From positions 62,001 to 126,000 of the forward strand of contig JBBCJI010000019.1 of the NCBI GenBank assembly GCA_037190845.1: 64,000 bases of DNA. Direction: 5' to 3'. The stretch is from JBEBVQ01 sp037190845. GTDB taxonomy: Bacteria; Bacteroidota; Bacteroidia; Chitinophagales; Chitinophagaceae. Below are positions 28,656 through 36,798 of the stretch, one piece after another. The stretch's first letter is position 1; each line of letters starts with the position of its first letter. Below the pieces are notes generated by a model. That model was not told where the DNA came from. It ran no database searches and saw only the letters and a list, made by a program, of their open reading frames with translations. The position numbers and the translations under genes are program-made.

Positions 28656-29708
28656 TCACTCCAGATCGAGTATTTCGTCAAGCCGGCGCAGTTTTCTGTT
28701 AGACACCGGCTGGTCTGAGATATCCACTTCATATCCTGTCTGGTCAATAGCAGAAGTCCATTTACCGGTATAACGCCCATTTTCGAGCGTAAGCTCCATG
28801 ACACCCATGCCCGTCACTTCCTCAATGTGCCATACGCCATCATCGGTACGTGTAATATCTACCAGCACATATTCATCATCGCCAAAACGGAAGACGCCTT
28901 CCCAGGAACATATATCTTCCGGACATCCGCCTCTCAGATAACGGATATACAACTCGACAGGAATTTCATCATCAAACATTCCGGAAAACAGCTTTCTGTC
29001 TACAACCATTTGCCTTGGATCGTCTTCATCCTCCTCCGGATCATCCACTGCTATATCTTCATCATCCCGGCCGTAATTGCCCGGCAGCCCCTTCCTGATC
29101 CGCGCAATCTCAGTGGCCCGCCGGGCTTTATATTCATCAACCGTCGCAGCTTCATATATACCTTTCAAACGCCCTCCGTACCAGCTATCCCGTATCTTCA
29201 TAATATCCGTTACAGCTACACCGTATGCTTTCCGGGTGAGCATATCCATCACGAAGAAATATCCGTTAAACCGTTCGGGAGCAACCTTTTCATACAGGGT
29301 ATCCCTGACCTTCCGCATTCGCACCAATTCATAACGCATATGCACAAGGGCATGCCAGTTAACCTTCATCCCGTCTCCCCGGTGCATCAGACTGTCAAAC
29401 TCCTGCTGCAACTGCACCTGCAGGATGGAATCTTCCCGCATACCGATCACAGGATTATCCAACCGCCGCGCCATTACCATATACTGCCGGCTGTCCTGCG
29501 GGGTCATCTGCATCGTCCAGTAAACAAGACTATCGCTTTCGGGGAACATCCGCGTATAGGAGAGCACGTCTTTTGTCTGCAGGTAATTCAATACCTGGGC
29601 TACCATGTCCTGCTCGGTCATCCGGTATTTACGCTTATCCTTTCCCTCCCGGCCGAAAACACCGGAGGTAAGCATAAGACAACAACAGAACAATACGATC
29701 AGGCGCAT
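28656..29708 (-). CDS. Exported protein of unknown function
   Basis: About 350 residues from ATG 29708 (MRLIVLFCCCLMLTSGVFG); upstream in-frame codons do not look like a signal. Seen: signal peptide 1-19, a helical N-terminal half with many charged residues, an acidic run (DEDIAVDDPEEDEDDP, about 225-240), and a beta-rich C-terminal half with a GKWTSAIDQTGYEVD segment. I do not recognise the family. Convergent with murF. Probably periplasmic. Confidence 0.65.
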   Translation of the reverse strand: MRLIVLFCCCLMLTSGVFGREGKDKRKYRMTEQDMVAQVLNYLQTKDVLSYTRMFPESDSLVYWTMQMTPQDSRQYMVMARRLDNPVIGMREDSILQVQLQQEFDSLMHRGDGMKVNWHALVHMRYELVRMRKVRDTLYEKVAPERFNGYFFVMDMLTRKAYGVAVTDIMKIRDSWYGGRLKGIYEAATVDEYKARRATEIARIRKGLPGNYGRDDEDIAVDDPEEDEDDPRQMVVDRKLFSGMFDDEIPVELYIRYLRGGCPEDICSWEGVFRFGDDEYVLVDITRTDDGVWHIEEVTGMGVMELTLENGRYTGKWTSAIDQTGYEVDISDQPVSNRKLRRLDEILDLE

Positions 29709-29752
29709 ATTAATACCATTAAAAGTAAAAACATTAAACACTTATGCTGTGC

Positions 29753-29876
29753 GGGATGTTCCCGGAGGGGCATCCCGGACGGCAGATAAAGTGGGTTCTG
29801 TGAACCCGTGGTATAAAAGCAGGATTGCAAATCCTGCTTTATCAGTGTTTCCGGATGCGCTATGCAAACATCCGGG
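29753..29876. repeat. Run of four consecutive hairpins (REP-like cluster or structured RNA)
   Basis: Seen in order: GGGATG...CATCCC (29753-29776), GGGTTC-TGT-GAACCC (29793-29807), the perfect AAAGCAGGATT-GCA-AATCCTGCTTT (29816-29840) and CCGGATG...CATCCGG (29851-29876). It lies in the spacer between two genes that run leftward. It does not share words with the AATTTGAAAAT palindromes. The GGATTGCAAATCC core resembles dispersed palindromic repeats; copy number elsewhere cannot be judged here. Confidence 0.65.
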
Positions 29877-29917
29877 AAAGCAGCAGAAAACATGACGTTA
29901 AATTCATTAAAAAGTAA

Positions 29918-30262
29918 CTATAGTATATCCAGCACTTTTTCCGGCGGTCTTGCAATCACCGCCCGGTCACCGTTGACAACTACCGGGCGCTCTATCAGCT
30001 CCGGATGCTGCGCCATGATGCGGATCCAGTCTTTCTCATCCAACGTTTTATCCCCGTATTGCTCTTTATATACCGCTTCATTTTTACGTACCAGCTCTTC
30101 AGCCGGTATACCCAGTTTGTTCAACAGCAACCGTATGCCCTGTTCCGTCAGAGAATCTTCCAGATAATAATGTATTTCCGGCTCTATTCCGGACTCCCGG
30201 ATTAAGGCAAGCGCTCCCCTGCTTTTGCTGCACCGGTTGTTGTGGTAAATAATCACAGACAT
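29918..30262 (-). CDS. ArsC/Spx-type thioredoxin-fold reductase (arsenate reductase family)
   Basis: 114 residues. Seen: a thioredoxin-like fold with Cys11 in YHNNRCSKSRGAL, helical middle LLLNKLGIPAEELVRKNE and the C-terminal arsenate-reductase pattern LIERPVVVNGDRAVIARPPEKV. Established: ArsC reduces arsenate with glutaredoxin through a single active-site Cys. No other ars genes are present, so a general redox role (YfgD/YffB-like) is equally possible. Confidence 0.85.
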   Translation of the reverse strand: MSVIIYHNNRCSKSRGALALIRESGIEPEIHYYLEDSLTEQGIRLLLNKLGIPAEELVRKNEAVYKEQYGDKTLDEKDWIRIMAQHPELIERPVVVNGDRAVIARPPEKVLDIL

Positions 30263-30286
30263 ACTTCAAAATTATAAAATCCATGT

Positions 30287-30388
30287 ATTAATTTGAAAAT
30301 TTAAAAATGTGCTAATTTGAAAATGTCCCTGTTATTGTAATAATTACATCCATTGACTCATTTCCAAATTTTCAAATTGTCACATTGA
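30287..30388. repeat. Intergenic palindrome, AATTTGAAAAT type
   Basis: Left part AATTTGAAAATTTAAAAATG and CTAATTTGAAAATG; right part CATTTCCAAATTTTCAAATT then GTCACATT. Between divergent genes. Confidence 0.7.
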
Positions 30389-30423
30389 ATAGGTCTTTTG
30401 TACCACCTCTGTCGTAATTTTGA

Positions 30424-31113
30424 ATGTATATGCCCGGCCGCTACGAAATAATATTCCTGCTGTCGCTTGCATGGTTGCAGGCGGGCGCCTGTACGCAAAG
30501 AGATACAGACCCATCATCCAAAATCCACAAACAAATGAACGAGACACAAGCACAGACGCAAGAAGCTGCAATCGCGCAGCAGACAGATACTGCCACATTC
30601 GGTACAGGATGCTTCTGGTGCACGGAAGCGCAATTCAGCCAGTTGAAGGGTGTGCTGAAAGCAGCATCAGGATATAGCGGCGGTACAACCGTAAACCCTA
30701 CCTATAAGGAAGTATGCACCGGCACAACCGGTCATGCAGAGGTAGTACATATCCTGTATGACCCCACCGTCATATCATTCGATGAACTGCTGGAGGCATT
30801 TTGGGTAGCGCACGACCCTACGCAACTGAACCGGCAGGGAAATGACATTGGCACACAATACCGCTCTGTTATTTTTTATCACAATAAAGCACAAAAACAG
30901 AAAGCAGAAGCGTATAAAAACCGGCTCAATGAAGAAAAAGTTTATGACAATCCGGTCGTTACAGAAATCGCTCCTTTCTCCGTTTTCTATAAAGCTGAAG
31001 ATTATCACCAGGATTATTACAGCCGGAACGGACATGAGCCTTACTGCAATATGGTGGTACGCCCGAAGCTGGAGAAATTCCGGAAGGTATTTAAGGAGAA
31101 GCTGAAGGAATAA
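30424..31113 (+). CDS. msrA: Peptide-methionine (S)-S-oxide reductase
   Basis: 229 residues. Reduces methionine-S-sulfoxide in proteins. Seen: hydrophobic N-terminus with lipobox-like LQAGAC (about residues 15-20), linker, active-site Cys near residue 63 in FGTGCFWCTEAQF, then GYSGGTTVNPTYKEVCTGTTGHAEVV, FWVAHDPTQLNRQGNDIGTQYRS and YHQDYYSRN. Established: MsrA core plus recycling cysteines. The lipoprotein signal places this copy in the cell envelope, where it would repair exported proteins. No MsrB fusion. Confidence 0.92.
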   Translation: MYMPGRYEIIFLLSLAWLQAGACTQRDTDPSSKIHKQMNETQAQTQEAAIAQQTDTATFGTGCFWCTEAQFSQLKGVLKAASGYSGGTTVNPTYKEVCTGTTGHAEVVHILYDPTVISFDELLEAFWVAHDPTQLNRQGNDIGTQYRSVIFYHNKAQKQKAEAYKNRLNEEKVYDNPVVTEIAPFSVFYKAEDYHQDYYSRNGHEPYCNMVVRPKLEKFRKVFKEKLKE

Positions 31114-31188
31114 TGTGTGGAATGTGTCAGATATATTGAATGTGTTTTAGGTGATTTTAATGAACCAAGAATCTAAACAAATGCAGAC

Positions 31189-32097
31189 ATGAAGATAGTA
31201 GGCATTACAGGCGGATCGGGATTTGTAGGGCAGCATCTGGCCAGGCTGCTGGTACGGGAGGGTTATCGGGTCATTATATTCACCCGGACAATCACGCAAA
31301 AAAGGAAGGAAGACACTTACCATTATGCCGTATGGAATCCGGCCACCGGTAACATTGATACAGATGCCCTTAAAACACTCGATGCAGTTGTAAACCTTGC
31401 CGGCGCCGGTATAGCTGAAAAACGGTGGACAAAAAAAAGGAAAAAGGAACTGGTACACAGCCGTACAGACGCCACCCGTTTTCTCATTGCACAACTGCGT
31501 TTGCATGCGCCGGCCTGTAACATTTTCCTATCTGCTTCGGCAACCGGCTATTACGGATCAGACACACCCGGTATGATTCCGTTTGCCGAAGATGCGCCAG
31601 CCAGCATCGACTTTCTGGGGCAACTCTGTGCCGGATGGGAAGCCGCCGCTAATAATGCTACTGACTTTGCACGGGTTGTGATCTGCAGATTTGGAATTAT
31701 ATTAGGAAAAGAAGGCGGGGCCTTCCCTTCATTCAGAAGACCTGTTGATTTCGGCATTGCGCCTGTGCTGGGAAACGGGAAGCAGATGATCAGCTGGATA
31801 CATGTGTTTGACCTGGCCTCACTGCTGCTCCATGTATTACAACAGCCGGTTAGCGGCGTTTTCAATGCCGTAGCTCCGCACCCTGTCACTCAAAAAGGGC
31901 TGATCAAAACAATAGCAAAAGAAAAAGGAGGTCTGCATATTTCTGTACCGGCGCCGGCATTTGTACTGAAAACGGCACTGGGAGAAATGGCTACGGAACT
32001 CCTGAAAAGCTGTACGGTGAGCGGTGACAAGATCCGCTCCACAGGATTCCGTTTTCAATATCCGGCTATTGATGCCGCTGTACGTAATTTAATTTGA
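31189..32097 (+). CDS. TIGR01777 family (SDR-type) epimerase
   Basis: 302 residues. Seen: Rossmann NAD(P) motif GITGGSGFVGQHLARLL at the start, VNLAGAGIAEKRWTKKRK, the catalytic region SASATGYYGS with Tyr, CRFGIILGKEGGAFP and the C-terminal GVFNAVAPHPVTQ. Established: atypical SDR family (YfcH/SulA-like), cytoplasmic, substrate undefined. Last codons run into an intergenic palindrome. Confidence 0.88.
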   Translation: MKIVGITGGSGFVGQHLARLLVREGYRVIIFTRTITQKRKEDTYHYAVWNPATGNIDTDALKTLDAVVNLAGAGIAEKRWTKKRKKELVHSRTDATRFLIAQLRLHAPACNIFLSASATGYYGSDTPGMIPFAEDAPASIDFLGQLCAGWEAAANNATDFARVVICRFGIILGKEGGAFPSFRRPVDFGIAPVLGNGKQMISWIHVFDLASLLLHVLQQPVSGVFNAVAPHPVTQKGLIKTIAKEKGGLHISVPAPAFVLKTALGEMATELLKSCTVSGDKIRSTGFRFQYPAIDAAVRNLI

Positions 32098-32178
32098 AAA
32101 TGTGCTAATTTGAAAATGTCTATGTTATGTAAGCACTACATTCATTTTCAAATGCCTGAATTTTCAAATTACCACATT
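32090..32178. repeat. Intergenic palindrome, AATTTGAAAAT type
   Basis: Left part AATTTGAAAATG, CTAATTTGAAAATG; right part CATTTTCAAATG and AATTTTCAAATTACCACATT. Lies between convergent genes; its left end supplies the TGA stop of the epimerase gene. Confidence 0.75.
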
Positions 32179-32185
32179 AAAACGA

Positions 32186-33391
32186 TCAGCGGTAAGCATA
32201 ATCGGCAAGGTAGGTAAAGTGCTCCGTCAGTTTCCCGTGCGCACAGATGGTGGCCCGGCGGATGATATCACTATCGGGATTCAGCAATTCCTTCAACACA
32301 TATTTTTCAAGCTGGATACCGAAATACTCCGAAGCATCTGCCGGCAGCTCATTGGGCAGATTATCCACTGCCATTATATCAACAGACGTTCCCGGTGGCC
32401 GGAACGGGGGTACACGCTTTCCCGTTTCCAGGTCTACGGCATAAACCGGATCTGCAATGGTAGAGGCTCCGCTGTTGACCGGCACTGATCCGTTTATATC
32501 GCAGGTGATATCTGCAATCACACTGATTCGCCAGCCGGGCAGGTATATATCATACTGCTCAAAAAGCCGGGGTATCTGCTCATCCCAGTATATACCGTTC
32601 ATCAGTATATCAGTCTCTGAAAGATACAGAGGGAAAAGGCATTCATACGCACCGGGATCAGCATGAAAATCATCCCGGTAAAAAAGGCCGGTGTCCTTAC
32701 GTGCATACAACGTATTACCTTTAAGATGAGTGTACACCGGATATTCGTACTGATGCAGCAGGTAATCCTGTGGCTCTACATATTCGATCCCGAGCTGCGT
32801 CATGATCTCAAGGATACCTGCTGCCACTTTTCCTGATCCTGTAACCACGATCTTTACAGGTGGCAGCACGACATCTGCATAGGCAGCCAGCATTTTCTTT
32901 TTGGTTTTTACCTGGTGAGCCGCAGGCAATATGAAAGCGCCGGATTTCTTTCCATAAGCCAGCAGTCCGTTATGTGCTCCTATGATGCCGGCATACAGGC
33001 CAAATCCGAGGATGCGTTGCTCATCGCTGTGTGTGAGGCATTCATAGTCTATCATACGGATGCGTTTTTCAATCAACGCATGCATCATCTGTTGGTTATG
33101 CGGCTGCTTCTTCCGGGTGTGAGAAAAGAAACAATACGTTTTTCCGGGTATCAGATATTCGGGGGGTACTTCTTTTATCCCCAGTAATATATCACAATCA
33201 TCAAGGTTCCGGCTGACGGTAATCCCTGCCGCTTCGTATTCATGATCACTGAAGCAACGATCCGGAGAAGACTCCACTATGATCCCCACACCCGGATACC
33301 GTTGCTGTATCTGCCTGCATTGCAATGGCGTCAATGCGACCCGCATATCCGGCGGTACTTTCCGTTCTCTGATAATCCCTATCCGGGTCAT
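32186..33391 (-). CDS. Alanine dehydrogenase/PNT- and saccharopine-dehydrogenase-like oxidoreductase
   Basis: 401 residues. Seen: an N-terminal AlaDh/PNT domain (IGIIRERKVPPDMRVALTP), substrate-side motif FSHTRKKQPHNQQMM, IDYECLTHSDEQRILGFG, a nucleotide-binding turn VVTGSGKVAAGILEIM and a C-terminal ADITCDINGSVPVN segment. Established: the last two and FSHT are typical of NAD-dependent saccharopine dehydrogenase (lysine-forming) and its bacterial relatives. The physiological substrate in Bacteroidota is not settled; a lysine- or alanine-related role is inference. Confidence 0.75.
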   Translation of the reverse strand: MTRIGIIRERKVPPDMRVALTPLQCRQIQQRYPGVGIIVESSPDRCFSDHEYEAAGITVSRNLDDCDILLGIKEVPPEYLIPGKTYCFFSHTRKKQPHNQQMMHALIEKRIRMIDYECLTHSDEQRILGFGLYAGIIGAHNGLLAYGKKSGAFILPAAHQVKTKKKMLAAYADVVLPPVKIVVTGSGKVAAGILEIMTQLGIEYVEPQDYLLHQYEYPVYTHLKGNTLYARKDTGLFYRDDFHADPGAYECLFPLYLSETDILMNGIYWDEQIPRLFEQYDIYLPGWRISVIADITCDINGSVPVNSGASTIADPVYAVDLETGKRVPPFRPPGTSVDIMAVDNLPNELPADASEYFGIQLEKYVLKELLNPDSDIIRRATICAHGKLTEHFTYLADYAYR

Positions 33392-33421
33392 ATACTGATA
33401 TTTAACTGTAAAATAATTCGC

Positions 33422-35527
33422 TTAAGATTGTTGAACCGGCACAGATGCTGCCGGCCATTCGATATAAAAAACAGTTCCTTGCCCGACCTCTGTTTCAAAC
33501 CATATCCTGCCTTCATACGTCTCTATAATCTGCTTAGCAATTGCAAGTCCCATGCCAAAAGACGACTCCCCGGAAGTACCTGTCCGCCGGGCAGATGCAA
33601 CGGCCTCAAAGATGCCCGCCTTCACCTCGTCGGGAATCCCGATACCCTCATCCCTGACCGTAACCAGAATTTTCTCCTCCCGGGTTTCCATACCGATCGT
33701 AATCGTTTTGCTTTGGGGAGTGAATTTAATAGCATTAACGATCAGATTGTTCAACACCCGCCATATTTTTTGCCGGTTCGCCCGTATATAGCCAGACCTT
33801 AAATTTACTATAAGCTGCTGATTTTTTTCTGCCGCCCGGAAACGCATCAGCTCTACACTATAATCAATCAATTCATCCAGCGCAATCACTTCCACGGGCA
33901 GATTATCACTGTCATGCAGCAGATCTTCCATAACCTGAAATGCATTCATCCCCGATGTTTTTATCATTTCGATCATCTCTTTTTGTCCGGGTGTATTCAG
34001 GCTTTCCTGTAATAATAAATCGGCGATCCCAACCATAGCGGCAACCGGATTACGGAGATCATGCGCTACAGTCTTCATAATACGGGTATGCTCTTGCTGG
34101 CTGTGTTCAAGGGCATCAAGTGTTTGCTGCAGGTACATATTCTGCCCGGTAATTCTCCGGTTCAGCGCTGTGAGCTTTACTACGTTATGTTTAGACTGGA
34201 GATAGTTCTTCCGGATCAGGAAAAAGACAACTACTGCCATAACAGAAAAGAGTACCGTCAAAACCAGATACAGCGCTTTGAGCCTGTTATCCTTTTGCAA
34301 TATACCTATCTGGTACTGCTGGGAAAGGTTATCAAATATTACTTTGTAGTTCATTCCGGGGAGCTCCCGTCTCTCAGCATCAAAAGAATCCTTGAACCCG
34401 GTGTAATGCAAGTGTGCGCGGTAAGCCTGCTTCGTATCTCCCAATATATCATAATAACGCCAGGCCAGCATTCTCCATCTGAGCTCTGCTTCGTCAAACG
34501 ATATACTATCAAGAGCTGTTCTTACCTGTTGCATCGTTTGCGCAGCAATTGTATATCTGCCGGTGGTCAGATATAGATCAGCGAGTTTGATGCTGTTGAG
34601 CAGCGCATCATAATTATCATACCCGCTCTGTTCGTTGATCTGTATGGCCTGTTGCAGGAAATACCGGGCTTTTTCATAATCACCCTTTTTAAAATAAATA
34701 CTTCCCAGGTTACCGTAAATCACTCCACGTGCCATCGCAATTGATCGATAAGCGCCCGGAAAGCGCGGTTCGTGCTGTGTAATAAAATCCAGTGTATATT
34801 CATAGTACCAGACAGCGCTGTCAGGCAGTCCAAGCTGCTCGTAGCACAGACCGATATTACTCAGTTGTTCCTGCCGGAGATGGACAGTCGTAAGAAACTC
34901 AGTCGTATCACAATAAGATCCCTGTACAAAGGCTTCCCGGAAAAAGGGGATAGCATCCTGGTATTTGCCCTGGCGGTATGTTACCCTTCCGAGGCTTGCC
35001 GTCAGAGCGGCATACTGGCATTGTGAATTATATTCAATGGCAAGCATTTTGCCTTTGTAATAGTATAAATAGGCTTCCGCATACCTGTTTTGATTAAAGA
35101 AGATAAAACCCTTTTGCATATGGGTGCTCAGGTAATCATCAGTATGTATATCAGCCTTACCCTCCAGCATCAGGAGCATGCTGTCTACATACACAAGGGC
35201 GACATCATAATCACGAAAAATCCCAATAAGGTAATGCGCTTTAAAGTTATACTTCCGGTACCGATCATACTTTCCCGGTACAAATGCTGTGTGGGAATAA
35301 GCGCTGTCCAGAAATGCAAAAGCCTGCATGATCATCCCGGAGTCTGCCATTTCCCAGGCACGGTCCAGAAGCGGGGTAAAATATTCCGGATGCTCCGCCG
35401 GTTCGGCGTGCCGGGCGCAGGACATACACGACAATACGAAGGTAAACACAACGCAAAGGCTAATAAAAAAAGGCCGCCCATGCTTTATATATTCCCGGTT
35501 GCCCGGTGGTCTTGTAATTTTTTCCAA
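33422..35527 (-). CDS. TPR-containing sensor histidine kinase
   Basis: 701 residues. Seen: signal/anchor segment (about 20-36), tetratricopeptide repeats across about 45-390 (NRYAEAYLYYYKGKMLA, GKYQDAIPFFREAF, GDYEKARYFLQQAI), a membrane segment near 425-445, a coiled coil, HisKA with phospho-His near 488 in AHDLRNPVAAM, and HATPase boxes NNLIVNAIKFTP, DEGIGIPDEV, FGMGLAIAKQI. Established: Bacteroidota use periplasmic TPR domains as protein-interaction sensors. No response regulator adjacent, so its partner is elsewhere. Confidence 0.9.
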   Translation of the reverse strand: MEKITRPPGNREYIKHGRPFFISLCVVFTFVLSCMSCARHAEPAEHPEYFTPLLDRAWEMADSGMIMQAFAFLDSAYSHTAFVPGKYDRYRKYNFKAHYLIGIFRDYDVALVYVDSMLLMLEGKADIHTDDYLSTHMQKGFIFFNQNRYAEAYLYYYKGKMLAIEYNSQCQYAALTASLGRVTYRQGKYQDAIPFFREAFVQGSYCDTTEFLTTVHLRQEQLSNIGLCYEQLGLPDSAVWYYEYTLDFITQHEPRFPGAYRSIAMARGVIYGNLGSIYFKKGDYEKARYFLQQAIQINEQSGYDNYDALLNSIKLADLYLTTGRYTIAAQTMQQVRTALDSISFDEAELRWRMLAWRYYDILGDTKQAYRAHLHYTGFKDSFDAERRELPGMNYKVIFDNLSQQYQIGILQKDNRLKALYLVLTVLFSVMAVVVFFLIRKNYLQSKHNVVKLTALNRRITGQNMYLQQTLDALEHSQQEHTRIMKTVAHDLRNPVAAMVGIADLLLQESLNTPGQKEMIEMIKTSGMNAFQVMEDLLHDSDNLPVEVIALDELIDYSVELMRFRAAEKNQQLIVNLRSGYIRANRQKIWRVLNNLIVNAIKFTPQSKTITIGMETREEKILVTVRDEGIGIPDEVKAGIFEAVASARRTGTSGESSFGMGLAIAKQIIETYEGRIWFETEVGQGTVFYIEWPAASVPVQQS

Positions 35528-35732
35528 AAAGAGTATTAGTTTATTTCCGCTATTCTATGCCACAAATATATCTATTAAATGATCAATTATATAGTATTAT
35601 ACACATTGTGGAGTGTTTTTCTTCCGGAGCAGAGCAACAACGATGACCTGGCTGATATTAAGCGGATATGACGGTAAAAATACCTGTTGCGGAAACTGGA
35701 AAGAATAACTACATTTGCTACCCGCTGAAAAA

Positions 35733-35816
35733 GCCCGGATGGCGGAATTGGTAGACGCGCTAGACTCAAAATCTGGTTTTCGCAAGGGAGTGCAGGTTCG
35801 ATTCCTGTTCCGGGCA
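35733..35816 (+). tRNA. tRNA-Leu (anticodon CAA)
   Basis: Cloverleaf read by eye: acceptor GCCCGGA / TCCGGGC, D-arm region GGCGGAATTGGTAGACGCGC, anticodon stem CTAGA / TCTGG with loop CTCAAAA (anticodon CAA, reads UUG), long variable arm, T-arm GCAGGTTCGATTCCTGT, discriminator A. The gene is intact; it is the integration target of the island that follows. Confidence 0.93.
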
Positions 35817-35820
35817 CACT
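35762..35820 (+). repeat. attL: 59-bp direct repeat copy 1
   Basis: Starts AGACTCAAAATCTGG in the anticodon arm and runs to CGGGCACACT just past the tRNA 3' end. Identical over 59 bases to 57650-57708. With one mismatch (T versus C at 35761) the match extends a further 4 bases (GCGC) leftward. Confidence 0.95.
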
Positions 35821-35826
35821 GAGAAT

Positions 35827-35863
35827 AAAGCAGTTATGAATTAAGCCTCATAGCTGCTTTTTT
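35827..35863 (+). terminator. Terminator for tRNA-Leu supplied by the island
   Basis: Arms AAAGCAGTTATGA and TCATAGCTGCTTT (one G-U pair) around loop ATTAAGCC, ending in six T. It is the first thing inside the element after attL, so it now terminates the tRNA transcript. Confidence 0.85.
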
Positions 35864-35865
35864 CA

Positions 35866-35893
35866 TTGGTACAACATAGGTACAACATTTTGG
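35866..35893 (+). repeat. Island end repeat, left copy (probable integrase arm sites)
   Basis: 28 bases identical to 57526-57553, in the same orientation. Contains GGTACAACAT twice at 11-bp spacing. It begins 46 bases inside attL. Established: tyrosine integrases of this kind bind short arm-type direct repeats on both sides of the crossover core. Confidence 0.75.
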
Positions 35894-35967
35894 GGTTATG
35901 GTTATCGTGCCTCGCTTGTTTGGCTTTCCCCGGATTTATTTATCTTTCCCCATTATTCAGAAACACT

Positions 35968-36237
35968 ATGGAAGTTATCTGCCTACAGGACGAGGCATTT
36001 TATCATCTGATTGAAAAGGTGATAGAGCGCATACAGGCGAAACAAGCTGGTAAAGCGGAAAAATGGATTTCTGGTGAAGAAGCCATGAAAATGTTGCGCA
36101 TCACCAGCAAGACCACCCTGCAAAAACTCCGCGATGAAGGCAAAGTCCGGTTCTCGCAGCCGGAAAAGAAAATCATCCTTTATGACGTGGGTTCTATCCA
36201 TGCCTATTTAGACAAACACGCAAAATCCACCTTCTGA
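35968..36237 (+). CDS. Excisionase-like helix-turn-helix protein
   Basis: About 89 residues from ATG 35968 (MEVICLQDEAFYHLIEKV); the frame is open to 35866, but that part overlaps the arm repeats. Seen: coiled N-terminus, then a MerR-type winged HTH (WISGEEAMKMLRITSKTTLQKLRDEGKV) and wing (IILYDVGSIHAYLDK). Established: this small HTH_17 type is the usual directionality factor or regulator at the end of Bacteroidota integrative elements. Next gene starts one base after its stop. Confidence 0.82.
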   Translation: MEVICLQDEAFYHLIEKVIERIQAKQAGKAEKWISGEEAMKMLRITSKTTLQKLRDEGKVRFSQPEKKIILYDVGSIHAYLDKHAKSTF

Positions 36238-36238
36238 T

Positions 36239-36484
36239 ATGGAACAGGAAAAACTCACCGTTGACCCGCAATATCTAAAGGGCTTCAACAATGGCTACCT
36301 GCTTGCCAAGCACGAGCCCAAACTTGCCACGCAGCTTACCGCAAAGCCTAATGAGCATAACCCGTATTTCAAGGGGCTGGTTTCCGGCAAACAGGAATAT
36401 GACAGGGAAGCACGGGAATGGGCAAAGGGGTTTTCCAAAAACGCCCCGGCCAAAGACGAACGCGAGCACGGCAAGGAACGGTAA
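36239..36484 (+). CDS. Small hypothetical protein
   Basis: 81 residues, very charged and hydrophilic (KGFNNGYLLAKHEPKLA, KGLVSGKQEYDREAREWAKG). One base separates it from the excisionase-like gene, so they form an operon. Not recognised; no membrane segment or Cys. Confidence 0.7.
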   Translation: MEQEKLTVDPQYLKGFNNGYLLAKHEPKLATQLTAKPNEHNPYFKGLVSGKQEYDREAREWAKGFSKNAPAKDEREHGKER

Positions 36485-36798
36485 GCAGGTTCATAGACGA
36501 TGGTACAGCGCGATACCCTGATGACGGATTAGCCAAAATTTCGCTTGCCATCTTCAATAAAAAACCTCTTTGAAAATTAAATTTTCTGCATTGCAGCATA
36601 GATAATAAATTACATCATACTGTAATTTATTGATTAACGGAATTGTCCAATATCCATTTTTTACCCCATACACTAAACCAAATATTAATAAAGATGCAGT
36701 AGGATTGGTTGTGGGGAAAGTGATTATACGCACTTTATCCACAAGCAAAACAGAGCCGAACGCAACGAAAAACAATAAAAAACTTCTGCAAACCGCCG
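36485..36798. other. AT-rich non-coding spacer with a short palindrome
   Basis: No convincing gene on either strand. Holds an 11-bp palindrome, AATAAATTACA (36604-36614) and TGTAATTTATT (36621-36631), six bases apart, which could be an operator or a weak terminator. The rest is AT-rich sequence that changes abruptly in composition at the GC-rich gene at 36799. Confidence 0.5.

Noticed and set aside
29753..29876. CRISPR array or IS end
   Set aside because: Hairpins differ from each other; no regular direct repeats or spacers.
35587..35817. Open frame antisense to tRNA-Leu
   Set aside because: Translation is just the reverse strand of a tRNA, a common false gene.
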